Positions 1 through 6,999 of a stretch of 8,206 nt of DNA are shown one piece after another. The notes below the pieces were generated by a model. It searched no databases. It saw nothing but the letters and a program-made list of their open reading frames with translations, and had not been told where the DNA came from. Source of the stretch: an uncultured Enterobacter sp. Lineage in GTDB: Bacteria > Pseudomonadota > Gammaproteobacteria > Enterobacterales > Enterobacteriaceae. The first letter of the stretch is position 1. Every line of letters starts with the position of its first letter. Position numbers and translations under genes: made by a program. The stretch lies in assembly GCA_946477805.1 (NCBI GenBank), contig CAMKZP010000143.1, forward strand, positions 1-8,206, given 5' to 3'.

Positions 1-1579
1 CGCCATTGTCAAACAGATAGTTAACGCCGCCACGCCAGGTAAACTGGGTGTCATCACGTTTAGCCGTGGTGTTCGATACGCGGTTGTAGGAGTCCTGATC
101 GGCCCAGTCATAACGGCCGCCCAGCGTGACGAGCACTTTATCCCACTCAATCTGATCCTGAGCATAAATACCGGTCTGCTTCTGCTTGTTCAGAACCTGG
201 TAAGCGCCCGACGGGCCAGGATGCGAACCGAAATCGAAATCGCCACGATCGAGGTTATAGATATCAGAAGGCGCAACGGAGCCGGCGTAGCCGAACCAGG
301 AGTTGATGTCATTACGCATGCGCATGAAATCAACGCCAGTCAGCAGGGTATGGTCGAGAGAACCCGTCGCGAACGAGCTCTGCAGCTGCGTGTCAACGGA
401 GAAGTTTTCCAGCTTCTCGTTATCGATCACGTACTGGCGCGTCAGCGTATGCCCCCACTGTGACTGAGGAACGCTCGCGCAAGGGCTGGTTGCCGGATTG
501 CTCGTATAGAGCGGATCGGAACACATGCCGTAGCCGTAGACGCTGTTCTGCGAGGTTTTATTCTGCGCATAGCGCAGGTTCTGACGCACGGTAAAGGTAT
601 CGTTGAAGCCGTGCTCGAAGCTGTATCCCACCATTTTCTGGTTACGGGAATAGGTATTGTTCTTCGCGCCTTCGTTGAAGTTCGTCGGCAGTCGGCTGCC
701 GTTTGGCAGCGGATCAACCGTTCCCTCTTTTGGCAACCAGCCGTAGTAGCCCGTTTCAGGCTCGTTCTGGAAATAAGAGAGGAAGGTGAAGTTAGTTTTA
801 TCATCCGGACGCCAGGAGAAAGATGGCGCGATGGCATAACGCTGCTCGCCTTTATCCTGCTGCTGCGCGTTGTTGGAACGCGCCACGCCGGTTAAGCGGT
901 ACGAGTACACGCCGTCATCATCGATGGCATCGCTAAAGTCAAAACCGGTCTGGAACAGGCTGTCGGTGCCCGCTTTGAACTGGATCTCTTTCAGCGGCTC
1001 GGTTGTTGGGCGCTTGCTTACCATGTTCAGCAATCCGCCTGGGCTGCTTTTTCCGTACAGAACGGAAACCGGGCCGCGCATGATTTCAGCACGCTCCAGC
1101 ATATAAGGGTCAATCACCGCGTCGTTATAGAAGTTGCCCTGCATCTTCAGGCCGTCGAGGTAGTTATTCTGGCTCTGACCGTCGGCCGCAAAACCGCGAA
1201 TGACCAGGTAGTCATAGGTGTTGGACGCACCGCGAGTGCCTACCGCAACACCCGGGGTATAGCTCAGGGCCTCTTTGACGGATTTAGGCTGATGCAGCGC
1301 CATCTCTTCGGCGGTCACCACAGAAATGGACTGCGGCACTTTTTGGATTGGTGTATCCGTTTTGGTCCCGGTCGCGGATTGCCGTGCGGCAATCGTCGCG
1401 GCAGGTCCCCAGGCACTTTCCTGTGCAGCCGGTGCGGCGGTTACGGTGATAGTTTCTTCTTTTTTCACAGTGTCGGCAGCCTGTGCATAAGCAGACATGC
1501 CGGCAACCGCTGTGGCGACGACGACCGCGATTTTACGCAGCGCCGTTTTATTTGGCTGAGCAGTATTGGAAAGCGCCAT
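1..1579 (-). CDS. fhuA: FhuA, TonB-dependent ferrichrome outer-membrane receptor (3' end cut by window)
   Basis: FhuA imports ferric ferrichrome across the outer membrane, powered by TonB-ExbBD; in E. coli it is also the receptor for phages T1, T5 and phi80, colicin M and microcin J25. Translating from 1579 gives 526 residues without a stop; the E. coli precursor has 747, so about 220 C-terminal residues (last barrel strands) are missing. Visible: a long Sec signal peptide (residues 1-34, basic start, hydrophobic 17-30, cleavage expected after AYAQA); a TonB box ETITVTA at 42-48 (E. coli has DTITVTA); the switch-helix region ESAWGPA; the plug domain with VPQSISVVT, IRGF, MRGPVSVLYGKSSPGG and LLNMVSKRP; then barrel strands including FLSYFQNEPETGYYGWLPKEG. 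The start matches the E. coli N-terminus; ribosome-binding signal is weak (AGAG upstream). The plug is nearly identical to E. coli, whereas two surface-loop segments diverge strongly (see findings). fhuCDB would be expected beyond position 1. Confidence 0.97.
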   Translation of the reverse strand, partial: MALSNTAQPNKTALRKIAVVVATAVAGMSAYAQAADTVKKEETITVTAAPAAQESAWGPAATIAARQSATGTKTDTPIQKVPQSISVVTAEEMALHQPKSVKEALSYTPGVAVGTRGASNTYDYLVIRGFAADGQSQNNYLDGLKMQGNFYNDAVIDPYMLERAEIMRGPVSVLYGKSSPGGLLNMVSKRPTTEPLKEIQFKAGTDSLFQTGFDFSDAIDDDGVYSYRLTGVARSNNAQQQDKGEQRYAIAPSFSWRPDDKTNFTFLSYFQNEPETGYYGWLPKEGTVDPLPNGSRLPTNFNEGAKNNTYSRNQKMVGYSFEHGFNDTFTVRQNLRYAQNKTSQNSVYGYGMCSDPLYTSNPATSPCASVPQSQWGHTLTRQYVIDNEKLENFSVDTQLQSSFATGSLDHTLLTGVDFMRMRNDINSWFGYAGSVAPSDIYNLDRGDFDFGSHPGPSGAYQVLNKQKQTGIYAQDQIEWDKVLVTLGGRYDWADQDSYNRVSNTTAKRDDTQFTWRGGVNYLFDNG

Positions 1580-1601
1580 GATGGATCTCTGATGAAAGAG
1601 T

Positions 1602-1633
1602 GAATGATAACGTAAACGAGAATTATTATTATG
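1602..1633 (-). promoter_or_regulatory. Probable Fur-binding region of fhuA
   Basis: Read on the minus strand, the segment contains overlapping ATAAT-type hexamers (CATAATAATAATTCTCGTT at 1633-1615) followed by GTTATCATTC at 1611-1602. The first 19-mer matches roughly 12 of 19 positions of the Fur consensus GATAATGATAATCATTATC, and the second block carries a further inverted GATAAC half-site. It lies 23-54 bp upstream of the fhuA start, where a Fur repressor site is known in E. coli, and the sequence resembles that E. coli region from memory. Fe2+-Fur would block transcription when iron is plentiful. The exact register of Fur dimers is uncertain. Confidence 0.6.
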
Positions 1634-1641
1634 ACCGCAGA

Positions 1642-1671
1642 ATAATATGCGAAACGCTGGCTGCATAGCAA
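1642..1671 (-). promoter_or_regulatory. Candidate sigma-70 promoter of fhuA
   Basis: On the minus strand TTGCTA (1671-1666, 4/6 to TTGACA) is followed after 18 bp by TATTAT (1647-1642, 5/6 to TATAAT). This places the start of transcription near 1635, at the edge of the Fur-like block, which would let Fur occlude polymerase. An alternative -10, CATAAT at 1633-1628, lacks a good -35. Assigned by eye only. Confidence 0.4.
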
Positions 1672-1776
1672 GCAGTAAGCGGCCCTACAAGATTTAAGGG
1701 TTTAAGAAGTAAACAAGAGAAAAAGAAGGGTTAAGCTTACTTAGAATTGCCGTTAAAAAAATGGGATAAACAGGTG

Positions 1777-1807
1777 AAAAACTACCCCCTTCCAGAGAAG
1801 GGGGTAG
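1777..1807 (-). terminator. Rho-independent terminator of mrcB
   Basis: On the minus strand, 7 bp after the mrcB stop codon, an 11-bp perfect stem (CTACCCCCTTC, loop TCTG, GAAGGGGGTAG; arms 1807-1797 and 1792-1782) is followed directly by TTTTT (1781-1777). This GC-rich stem with tetraloop and U-tract is a classic intrinsic terminator. It separates mrcB transcription from the downstream fhuA promoter, arguing that fhuA is transcribed on its own. Confidence 0.93.
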
Positions 1808-1814
1808 GAAGGCG

Positions 1815-4340
1815 CTAGTTCCCGCCAAACATGTCCTTGATCCAGCCGGCGACGCCGTCGCTCTCTTTCTTCTCGTTCTGCTGCTGAGCTGGCTGCTGCT
1901 GCGGCTGCTGAGGCTGCGAAGACTGGTCAAACGGGTTGCCCGTTGGCTGTTCTGGCTGGCTCTGCTGGCACAGCGAGTCTGGATTGGTGGTCCACACAGG
2001 CAGGGTTCGCATGCCTCCGCCGCAGATAAAGTTGCCCGAGCCGTCCACGCCCATATCCACGATATCTTCCGGCGCAACGAGGTTCAGCGGCACCGGAGAC
2101 TGATTCGCCAGATAACGCTGGTAAATCGACATCGCCCCGCTGGCACCGTACAGCCGCGTTGGCTGGTTGTTATCACGGCCTACCCAGGTGATCACCACCT
2201 CGCGGCCATCGATACCGGCAAACCAGGTATCAACGTTGTTGTTGGTGGTACCCGTTTTACCCGCCAGGTGCAGACCAGGATACTTCGCCCCCAGCTGACG
2301 GCCCGTACCGCGCTGCACAACCTGCTGCATGGTCCACAGCGTCATGTAGGCCGCCTGCGCCGGTACCGCACGCTCCGCCTGCGGGAAGCTCTGGTACAGC
2401 ACGGAGCCATCTTCAGCAATCACCGAGCGCAGCGCAGAGAGCTGCGCGCGGTTACCGCCGCTGGCGATCGTCTGGAACGCCTGCGCCACTTCGATTGGCG
2501 TCAGGTTAAGCGCCCCCAGGATCATCGCTGGCACCGGATGCAGCTGATCTTTCGGCACGCCCAGCTTCTGCCAGGTATCGGTGATGGCAGGCAGGCCCAG
2601 CGCCATACCCAGGTTAACCGTAGGCACGTTCATCGAACGCGTTAACGCATCCACCAGCATGACCTGTCCGCTGAACTGCTTATCGTCGTTCTGCGGAGAC
2701 CACACCTGGCCGTTAGGCTGGCGCAGGGAGATTGGCGCATCGGCAATCCAGGTGTTGAGACGGTACTGGTTCGGCTGGCTCAGCGCGGTCAGATAGGTCG
2801 CCGGTTTTGCCAGAGAACCAATCGAACGGCGCGCCTGCATGGCGCGGTTGTAGCCCGCAAACTGCGGCTCGGCGCCGCCCACCATGGCGCGCACTTCGCC
2901 GGTGTTACGGTCTACCACCACCATCGCGGTTTCCAGATCGCTCAGCTTACGCTGTTTCTTCAGAACCGGAATGCCTTCCACCGCGGCTTTTTCAGCGGCG
3001 TCCTGCGCCACGGAGTCAAAGGTGGTGAAAATCTTCACGCCGGAGAGATCTTTCACCTTATCACCGAGCTTAGACTGCAGCTCCTGGCGCACCATCTGCA
3101 TAAACGCAGGCTGAGGAGAGATCACCCCGCCGCGCGGCTGAACGCCCAGCGGGCGCGCGCTCAGCATGTCGTACAGCTCCTGGTCAATCACCTGCTGCTG
3201 CTGCAGCAGACGCAGCACCAGATTACGACGCTCCAGCGCCAGCTTCGGGTTACGCCACGGGTTGTAGATGGACGCCCCTTTCACCATGCCCACCAGCAGC
3301 GCCTGCTGGTCAAGGCTCAGCTCTTCCACCGGACGGCCAAAGTAGTACAGGCTCGCCAGCGGGAAACCGCGGATTTCGTTATCGCCGCTCTGACCGAGGT
3401 ACACCTCGTTCATGTACAGCTCAAGGATACGATCCTTGCTGTAACGCGCGTCCATCAGCACGGCCATGTACGCTTCGTTGGCTTTACGCCAGTAGGAGCG
3501 CTCGCTGGAGAGGAACAGGTTTTTCACCAGCTGCTGGGTGAGCGTACTCGCCCCCTGCACCGTACGTCCTGCCGTCAGGTTCGCCAGTACCGCACGGCCA
3601 ATGGAGTAGAGGCTGATGCCGTCGTGCTCGTAGAAGTGACGGTCTTCGGTTGCCAGCAGCGTATCCACCAGCAGGTCCGGGAAGCCGTTACGCGCCACGA
3701 ACAGGCGCTGCTCGCCGTTCGCGGACGACAGCATGGTGATCAGACGCGGATCGAGACGGAAGAAACCGAACTGGCGGTTGTTATCCATGTTCTCAATGGT
3801 GTCGAGGCGATCGCCATCAAAGGTCAGACGCGCACGCACCTGCCCCTCTTTGCTGTCCGGGAAGTCGAACGGACGGCGGATCATCTCGATGCTTTTCGCC
3901 TGCACGGTAAATTCGCCGGGACGCGTCATCTTCGTGACCTGACGATACTGCGTGGCCTGCAGCAGTTTCACCATCTCGTTCTTGCTGATGGACATTTCTG
4001 GCTCAAGGTTCACCATGCGGCCATACACCGCCGCAGGCAGCTGCCAGACTTTCCCGTCAATACGGCTGCGGATCTTCTGATCCAGGTAAACGCCGTAAAT
4101 GGCGATCAGCACGACAAAAACAATAAACAGCTTCAGCAGCAGCCAGAACCAGCCGCGCTTACCGCGAGGCTTACGCCCTTTGCCTTTCCCTTTACGCGGC
4201 ATAGGTTCTTCATCCTCATAATCATCGTCGTAGTCATCGTCATACTCCTCATCTCTGAGTCGACGACGGCTCACCTTTTCTTTTGCCGGACGCGTTGGCT
4301 TTCCCTTACGTCCTATTGGCTCGCGGTCATTCCCCGCCAT
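1815..4340 (-). CDS. mrcB: PBP1b, bifunctional peptidoglycan glycosyltransferase/transpeptidase
   Basis: Inner-membrane class A penicillin-binding protein that polymerises lipid II glycan strands and cross-links them; activated in E. coli by the lipoprotein LpoB. 841 residues (E. coli 844). Order: basic/acidic cytoplasmic tail with a Glu/Asp/Tyr run (30-45); Lys/Gly-rich stretch; one transmembrane helix (about 64-86); UB2H domain (about 107-199); GT51 domain with catalytic Glu232 in ATEDRHFYEHDGI and conserved QGASTLTQQLVKN and ELYMNEVYLGQ; transpeptidase with SLAK (nucleophile near Ser509), SMN (near 569-571) and KTGTT (Lys695). Cys773 and Cys791 keep the spacing of the E. coli C-terminal disulfide pair. 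The tail is Gln/Pro-rich and ends GWIKDMFGGN. The chosen ATG has GGAG 7 nt upstream; an in-frame ATG at 4358 would place that site inside the gene. All catalytic motifs are intact. It ends at a strong terminator. Confidence 0.98.
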   Translation of the reverse strand: MAGNDREPIGRKGKPTRPAKEKVSRRRLRDEEYDDDYDDDYEDEEPMPRKGKGKGRKPRGKRGWFWLLLKLFIVFVVLIAIYGVYLDQKIRSRIDGKVWQLPAAVYGRMVNLEPEMSISKNEMVKLLQATQYRQVTKMTRPGEFTVQAKSIEMIRRPFDFPDSKEGQVRARLTFDGDRLDTIENMDNNRQFGFFRLDPRLITMLSSANGEQRLFVARNGFPDLLVDTLLATEDRHFYEHDGISLYSIGRAVLANLTAGRTVQGASTLTQQLVKNLFLSSERSYWRKANEAYMAVLMDARYSKDRILELYMNEVYLGQSGDNEIRGFPLASLYYFGRPVEELSLDQQALLVGMVKGASIYNPWRNPKLALERRNLVLRLLQQQQVIDQELYDMLSARPLGVQPRGGVISPQPAFMQMVRQELQSKLGDKVKDLSGVKIFTTFDSVAQDAAEKAAVEGIPVLKKQRKLSDLETAMVVVDRNTGEVRAMVGGAEPQFAGYNRAMQARRSIGSLAKPATYLTALSQPNQYRLNTWIADAPISLRQPNGQVWSPQNDDKQFSGQVMLVDALTRSMNVPTVNLGMALGLPAITDTWQKLGVPKDQLHPVPAMILGALNLTPIEVAQAFQTIASGGNRAQLSALRSVIAEDGSVLYQSFPQAERAVPAQAAYMTLWTMQQVVQRGTGRQLGAKYPGLHLAGKTGTTNNNVDTWFAGIDGREVVITWVGRDNNQPTRLYGASGAMSIYQRYLANQSPVPLNLVAPEDIVDMGVDGSGNFICGGGMRTLPVWTTNPDSLCQQSQPEQPTGNPFDQSSQPQQPQQQPAQQQNEKKESDGVAGWIKDMFGGN
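4200..4202 (-). promoter_or_regulatory. Conserved internal start codon for the short PBP1b isoform (gamma-type)
   Basis: Met47 of the long form (context EEPMPRKGKGK) corresponds to Met46, the start of the shorter PBP1b-gamma isoform in E. coli, which lacks the N-terminal cytoplasmic segment but keeps the membrane anchor and all enzyme domains. Upstream on the minus strand are GAGG and GAAG purine clusters that could serve as ribosome-binding sites, neither ideally spaced. Use of this start here is inferred from conservation. Confidence 0.5.
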
Positions 4341-4347
4341 GCTTTTT

Positions 4348-4351
4348 CTCC
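4348..4351 (-). promoter_or_regulatory. Ribosome-binding site of mrcB
   Basis: GGAG on the minus strand, 7 nt before the ATG at 4340. It fixes the start at the MAGNDRE methionine and argues against the ATG at 4358, which would contain this site within its own coding region. Confidence 0.8.
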
Positions 4352-4381
4352 GCAACATTCAGGCGCAAAGGCCAGATTTTC

Positions 4382-4412
4382 ATTTCTTCCACATCAGCGT
4401 GAAAGAAGAAAT
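4382..4412. repeat. 8-bp perfect inverted repeat in the mrcB leader
   Basis: ATTTCTTC (4382-4389) and GAAGAAAT (4405-4412) are perfect inverted copies separated by 15 nt, 42-72 bp upstream of the mrcB start. It could be a 5'-UTR hairpin or an operator; no U-tract follows, so it is not a terminator. The mrcB promoter must lie around here, but I find no convincing -35/-10 pair. Confidence 0.45.
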
Positions 4413-4417
4413 CTCTC

Positions 4418-4455
4418 AAAACAAAAGCAAAACGGTAACGATAGTTGCCGTTTTT
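4418..4455. terminator. Hairpin between hrpB and mrcB, probable bidirectional terminator
   Basis: AAAACGGTAAC (4429-4439), loop GATA, GTTGCCGTTTT (4444-4454). Read as plus-strand RNA all 11 pairs form, one as a U-G wobble, and a T-run (4451-4455) closes it. Read as minus-strand RNA the wobble becomes a C-A mismatch, leaving 7+3 pairs, followed by the T-rich tail GCTTTTGTTTTGAG. The minus reading would end hrpB transcription about 100 nt after its stop; the plus reading would stop antisense transcription. The stem is AT-rich, so strength is uncertain. Confidence 0.6.
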
Positions 4456-4463
4456 AGTGTTTT

Positions 4464-4500
4464 CTCCCTCTCCCCGTGGGAGAGGGCCGGGGTGAGGGCA
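4464..4500. repeat. REP-like palindromic element
   Basis: A 9-bp perfect stem CCCTCTCCC (4466-4474), loop CGT, GGGAGAGGG (4478-4486) is followed by CCGGGGTGAGGG (4487-4498). The left side (4466-4475) can pair alternatively with GGGGTGAGGG (4489-4498) with a single mismatch, giving two exclusive structures. I recognise this CCCTCTCCC...GGGAGAGGGCCGGGGTGAGGG word as a frequent intergenic repeat in enteric genomes; exact family assignment is not certain. No U-tract follows on either strand. It probably sits in the hrpB 3' untranslated region, where such elements may stabilise mRNA ends. Confidence 0.65.
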
Positions 4501-4542
4501 TCAGACCGCACTCATCAGGCCGCACAATTCAGGCCGCACAAT
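4501..4542. repeat. Three tandem 14-bp repeats next to the REP-like element
   Basis: Units: TCAGACCGCACTCA (4501-4514), TCAGGCCGCACAAT (4515-4528), TCAGGCCGCACAAT (4529-4542). Units 2 and 3 are identical; unit 1 matches at 10 of 14 positions. The array begins directly after the REP-like element and ends 11 bp from the hrpB stop codon. Such short arrays arise by slippage and may vary in copy number between strains; no protein is encoded. Confidence 0.8.
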
Positions 4543-4553
4543 CCCCTCCCCCA

Positions 4554-6983
4554 CTACGAATACTTCTTCGTCCGCCGCGTCGGGGCCGTCGTCGCCGGGT
4601 CGTCCGGCCAGACGTGCTTCGGATACCGCCCCTTCATCTCTTTCTGCACCTCACGATAGCTCCCGGCCCAGAACGCGCCCAGGTCGCGGGTGATCTGCAG
4701 CGGGCGATGGGCCGGTGACAGCAGCTCAAGGACCAGCGGCACGCGCCCCTCGGCAATGGAAGGCGTTGTGGCCTCGCCAAACATCTCCTGCATCCTTACC
4801 GCCAGCGCCGGAGGGTTATCCTCGTGATAACGAATGGCAATCCGGCTGCCGGTCGGCACAGTGTAATGCCCAGGCAGTTCACTATCCAGACGTTGACGTA
4901 ATGACCAGTCGAGTAAATTCTGTAACGCGACCTTAACATCGAGGGCTTTCAGCGCCCGCAGCGAGTGTACGCCGCTCATTTGCGGCAGCAGCCACCGCTC
5001 AAGCGTAGCCAGCAGCGTCTCATCGTCCACCGCTGGCCAGCCATATTCCGGTAGCCACTTTGCGGCACAGTGCAGGCGGATGCGGTACTGCACGGCCTCC
5101 GGGCTCCAGTTCAGCGCGCTCAGCCCTTTTTCCCGGATGCCGTTCAGCATCGCCTGGTGTAACTCCTCCTCCGACGGCTTCGCCAGCGGCTTTGTCCCCA
5201 GCGTCAGCTTGCCAATCTGGCTGCGGCGAAAGGCTTTCAGCGTTCCCTGCGCATCGTCCCACTCCACGATATCCGACTGCTGAAGCAGCTGCGGGCAAGA
5301 GCGCGTCAGCGCCTCAACGTCCACCGCAATCGCCTGCAAAATGCGCGCATCCGGCGCGTGGCTGCCCTGCAGCAACAGCGGAGCGATCAGCCATTCGCGT
5401 CGCGTCAGCGCGTCGTCGCTGTCCAGCATCGCCCCCATACCGTTCGCCAGCTGGTAGCGGCCGTCCAGACCGCGCCGACGGGCGATCCTGTCGGGAAACG
5501 CCCGGGCCAACAGGGAGGCGATTTTGTCCCCGTCAGGGGAGCCGCCGCGGCTGTTCAGACGCCTGCTGAGCTGCTGCGCCCGCTGCTGCCAGTTGCTCTG
5601 ATGACGCGAGAAGGCCTGCGCCAGATCGCTGCTCCCGCCGCGCGGGGGCTCCTCAAGGATAGCCGCCAGTTTTGCCGCCGTGGCAATTTCATCGTCACCC
5701 TCTGCCGCTACCAGCATCGCCGCCAGACGCGGATCGTTGCCAAGCGCAGCCATTTTGCGTCCGCGCGATGACAGGCGTTCGCCTTCAAGCGCGCCGAGCT
5801 GAGTCAGCAGCGCTTGCGCCGCAGCAAGGTTCACGGCGGGCGGCGGGTTGAGCCAGGTCAGCTGAGTCGGATCGGGACAGCCCCACTGCAGCAGATCCAT
5901 CACCAGGCCAGACAGATCGCTTTGCAGGATTTCCGGCGTGCCGTGCTGCGCCGCGCGTTCCGCCTGCTCCGCGCTGGTTAAGTGCAGGCAAATACCCGGC
6001 TCAAGGCGCCCCGCGCGGCCTGCACGCTGAACCATCGACGCCTGGCTGACGCGCTGCGTAAGCAGCCTGGTCAGCCCGGTGCGCGGGTCAAAGCTGGCCA
6101 CCCGCTCCTGGGCGCTGTCGACCACCAGGCGAATGCCTTCGATGGTCAGACTGGTTTCGGCAATATTGGTGGCCAGCACCACTTTTCGCTGCCCTTCTGG
6201 CGCGGGGAGAATGGCTTTTCGCTGGTCGCTCAGGGGCAGCGCGCCATAGAGCGGGCAAAGTACCACATCGCTGCCGACGCGGGCTGCAAGCTGCTCCTGC
6301 ATGCGCAGGATTTCCCCCACGCCGGGCAAAAACAGCAGCAGAGAGCCGGTTTCCTGACGGAGCAGTTCCGCCACAGCCATCGCCACGGCTTCGTCAAAAC
6401 GCTGATGGGCCGAAAGCGTTTGATAGCGGCGCTCCACGGGAAACGCCCGTCCTTCGGAAGCGATGACGGGAGCCTCCGGCAACGTCTGCTGCAGGCGCTC
6501 GTTGTCCAGGGTCGCCGACATGATCAGCAGCCGGAGGTCGCCGCGCAGCCCCTGCTGGACGTCCAGCAGCAGCGCCAGCGCTAGATCCGCCTGCAGGCTG
6601 CGCTCGTGAAACTCATCCAGAATCACCAGCCCGACGCCCGTCAGCTCCGGATCGTTTTGCAGCATGCGGGTGAGAATGCCCTCGGTCACCACCTCAAGGC
6701 GCGTGGCCGGGCCGACGCAGGTTTCCGCACGCATCCGGTACCCTACCGTCTCGCCCGGTTTTTCATTCAGCAGTTCCGCCAGGCGCTGCGCCACGTTCCG
6801 CGCCGCCAGCCTGCGCGGCTCCAGCAGGATGATTTTCCCGCTGATGTTCCCGTCTTTCAGGATCTGCAGCGGCAGCCAGGTGGATTTACCGGCTCCCGTA
6901 GGGGCATTCAGCAAAACCTGCGGGGCGCTGCGTAAGGCTGCGAGAAGTTCAGGAAGGACGACGGCGACCGGCAAAGAGGACAC
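4554..6983 (-). CDS. hrpB: HrpB, DEAH-box ATP-dependent helicase
   Basis: Superfamily 2 DEAH/RHA helicase of the HrpA/HrpB group, predicted RNA helicase; cellular role poorly defined. From GTG at 6983 it has 809 residues, the length I recall for E. coli. Motifs: Walker A APTGAGKST (27-35), Ia EPRRLAA (55-61), II DEFHER (123-128; the DEFH variant of DEAH), III SAT (156-158), V TNIAETSLTI (272-281), VI QRAGRAGR (319-326). Then the helicase-associated and HrpB-specific C-terminal regions (RMQEMFGEAT, GRVPLVLELLSP, KEMKGRYPKHVWPDDP) ending TRRTKKYS. All ATPase motifs look intact. Start choice: GGAG lies 6 nt before the GTG, while the upstream in-frame ATG at 7028 (15 residues longer) has no ribosome-binding site and overlaps a likely -10. 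Single gene, divergent from thpR, separated from mrcB by a hairpin. Confidence 0.95.
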   Translation of the reverse strand: MSSLPVAVVLPELLAALRSAPQVLLNAPTGAGKSTWLPLQILKDGNISGKIILLEPRRLAARNVAQRLAELLNEKPGETVGYRMRAETCVGPATRLEVVTEGILTRMLQNDPELTGVGLVILDEFHERSLQADLALALLLDVQQGLRGDLRLLIMSATLDNERLQQTLPEAPVIASEGRAFPVERRYQTLSAHQRFDEAVAMAVAELLRQETGSLLLFLPGVGEILRMQEQLAARVGSDVVLCPLYGALPLSDQRKAILPAPEGQRKVVLATNIAETSLTIEGIRLVVDSAQERVASFDPRTGLTRLLTQRVSQASMVQRAGRAGRLEPGICLHLTSAEQAERAAQHGTPEILQSDLSGLVMDLLQWGCPDPTQLTWLNPPPAVNLAAAQALLTQLGALEGERLSSRGRKMAALGNDPRLAAMLVAAEGDDEIATAAKLAAILEEPPRGGSSDLAQAFSRHQSNWQQRAQQLSRRLNSRGGSPDGDKIASLLARAFPDRIARRRGLDGRYQLANGMGAMLDSDDALTRREWLIAPLLLQGSHAPDARILQAIAVDVEALTRSCPQLLQQSDIVEWDDAQGTLKAFRRSQIGKLTLGTKPLAKPSEEELHQAMLNGIREKGLSALNWSPEAVQYRIRLHCAAKWLPEYGWPAVDDETLLATLERWLLPQMSGVHSLRALKALDVKVALQNLLDWSLRQRLDSELPGHYTVPTGSRIAIRYHEDNPPALAVRMQEMFGEATTPSIAEGRVPLVLELLSPAHRPLQITRDLGAFWAGSYREVQKEMKGRYPKHVWPDDPATTAPTRRTKKYS

Positions 6984-6989
6984 TAACAG

Positions 6990-6995
6990 CTCCAG
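6990..6995 (-). promoter_or_regulatory. Ribosome-binding site deciding the hrpB GTG start
   Basis: CTGGAG on the minus strand, with its GGAG core 6 nt upstream of GTG at 6983. The competing ATG at 7028 has only CGCCG-type sequence before it. This supports the 809-residue form over the 824-residue one. Confidence 0.7.
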
Positions 6996-6999
6996 AGGG

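Noticed and set aside
442..837. 131-codon minus-strand open frame within fhuA
   Set aside because: It is in another frame of the intact FhuA coding sequence and has a Ser/Arg/Thr-rich frame-shifted composition.
1681..1776. Short RNA gene or extra promoter in the AT-rich fhuA upstream stretch
   Set aside because: Only scattered TTAAG-like words and a short TAAGCTTA palindrome are visible, with no paired -35/-10 and no convincing fold plus T-run.
4356..4358. Upstream ATG for mrcB adding six residues
   Set aside because: The GGAG ribosome-binding site would then be inside the coding region; the family N-terminus is MAGNDRE at 4340.
3624..4457. 277-codon plus-strand open frame opposite mrcB
   Set aside because: Its sequence is the mirror of the conserved PBP1b N-terminal half; it has no recognisable domain and runs into the intergenic hairpin. 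Treated as a shadow.
4464..4500. REP-like palindrome as an intrinsic terminator
   Set aside because: No T-run follows the stem on either strand (minus side continues AGAAAAC, plus side CCGGGG); the neighbouring hairpin at 4429-4454 is the better candidate.
4501..4542. Tandem repeats as a CRISPR array
   Set aside because: Units are 14 bp and directly adjacent with no spacers; no cas genes are present.
5982..6584. 200-codon plus-strand open frame opposite hrpB
   Set aside because: His/Gln/Arg-rich composition typical of the reverse complement of a high-GC gene, with no domain and no promoter or ribosome-binding site that I can see.
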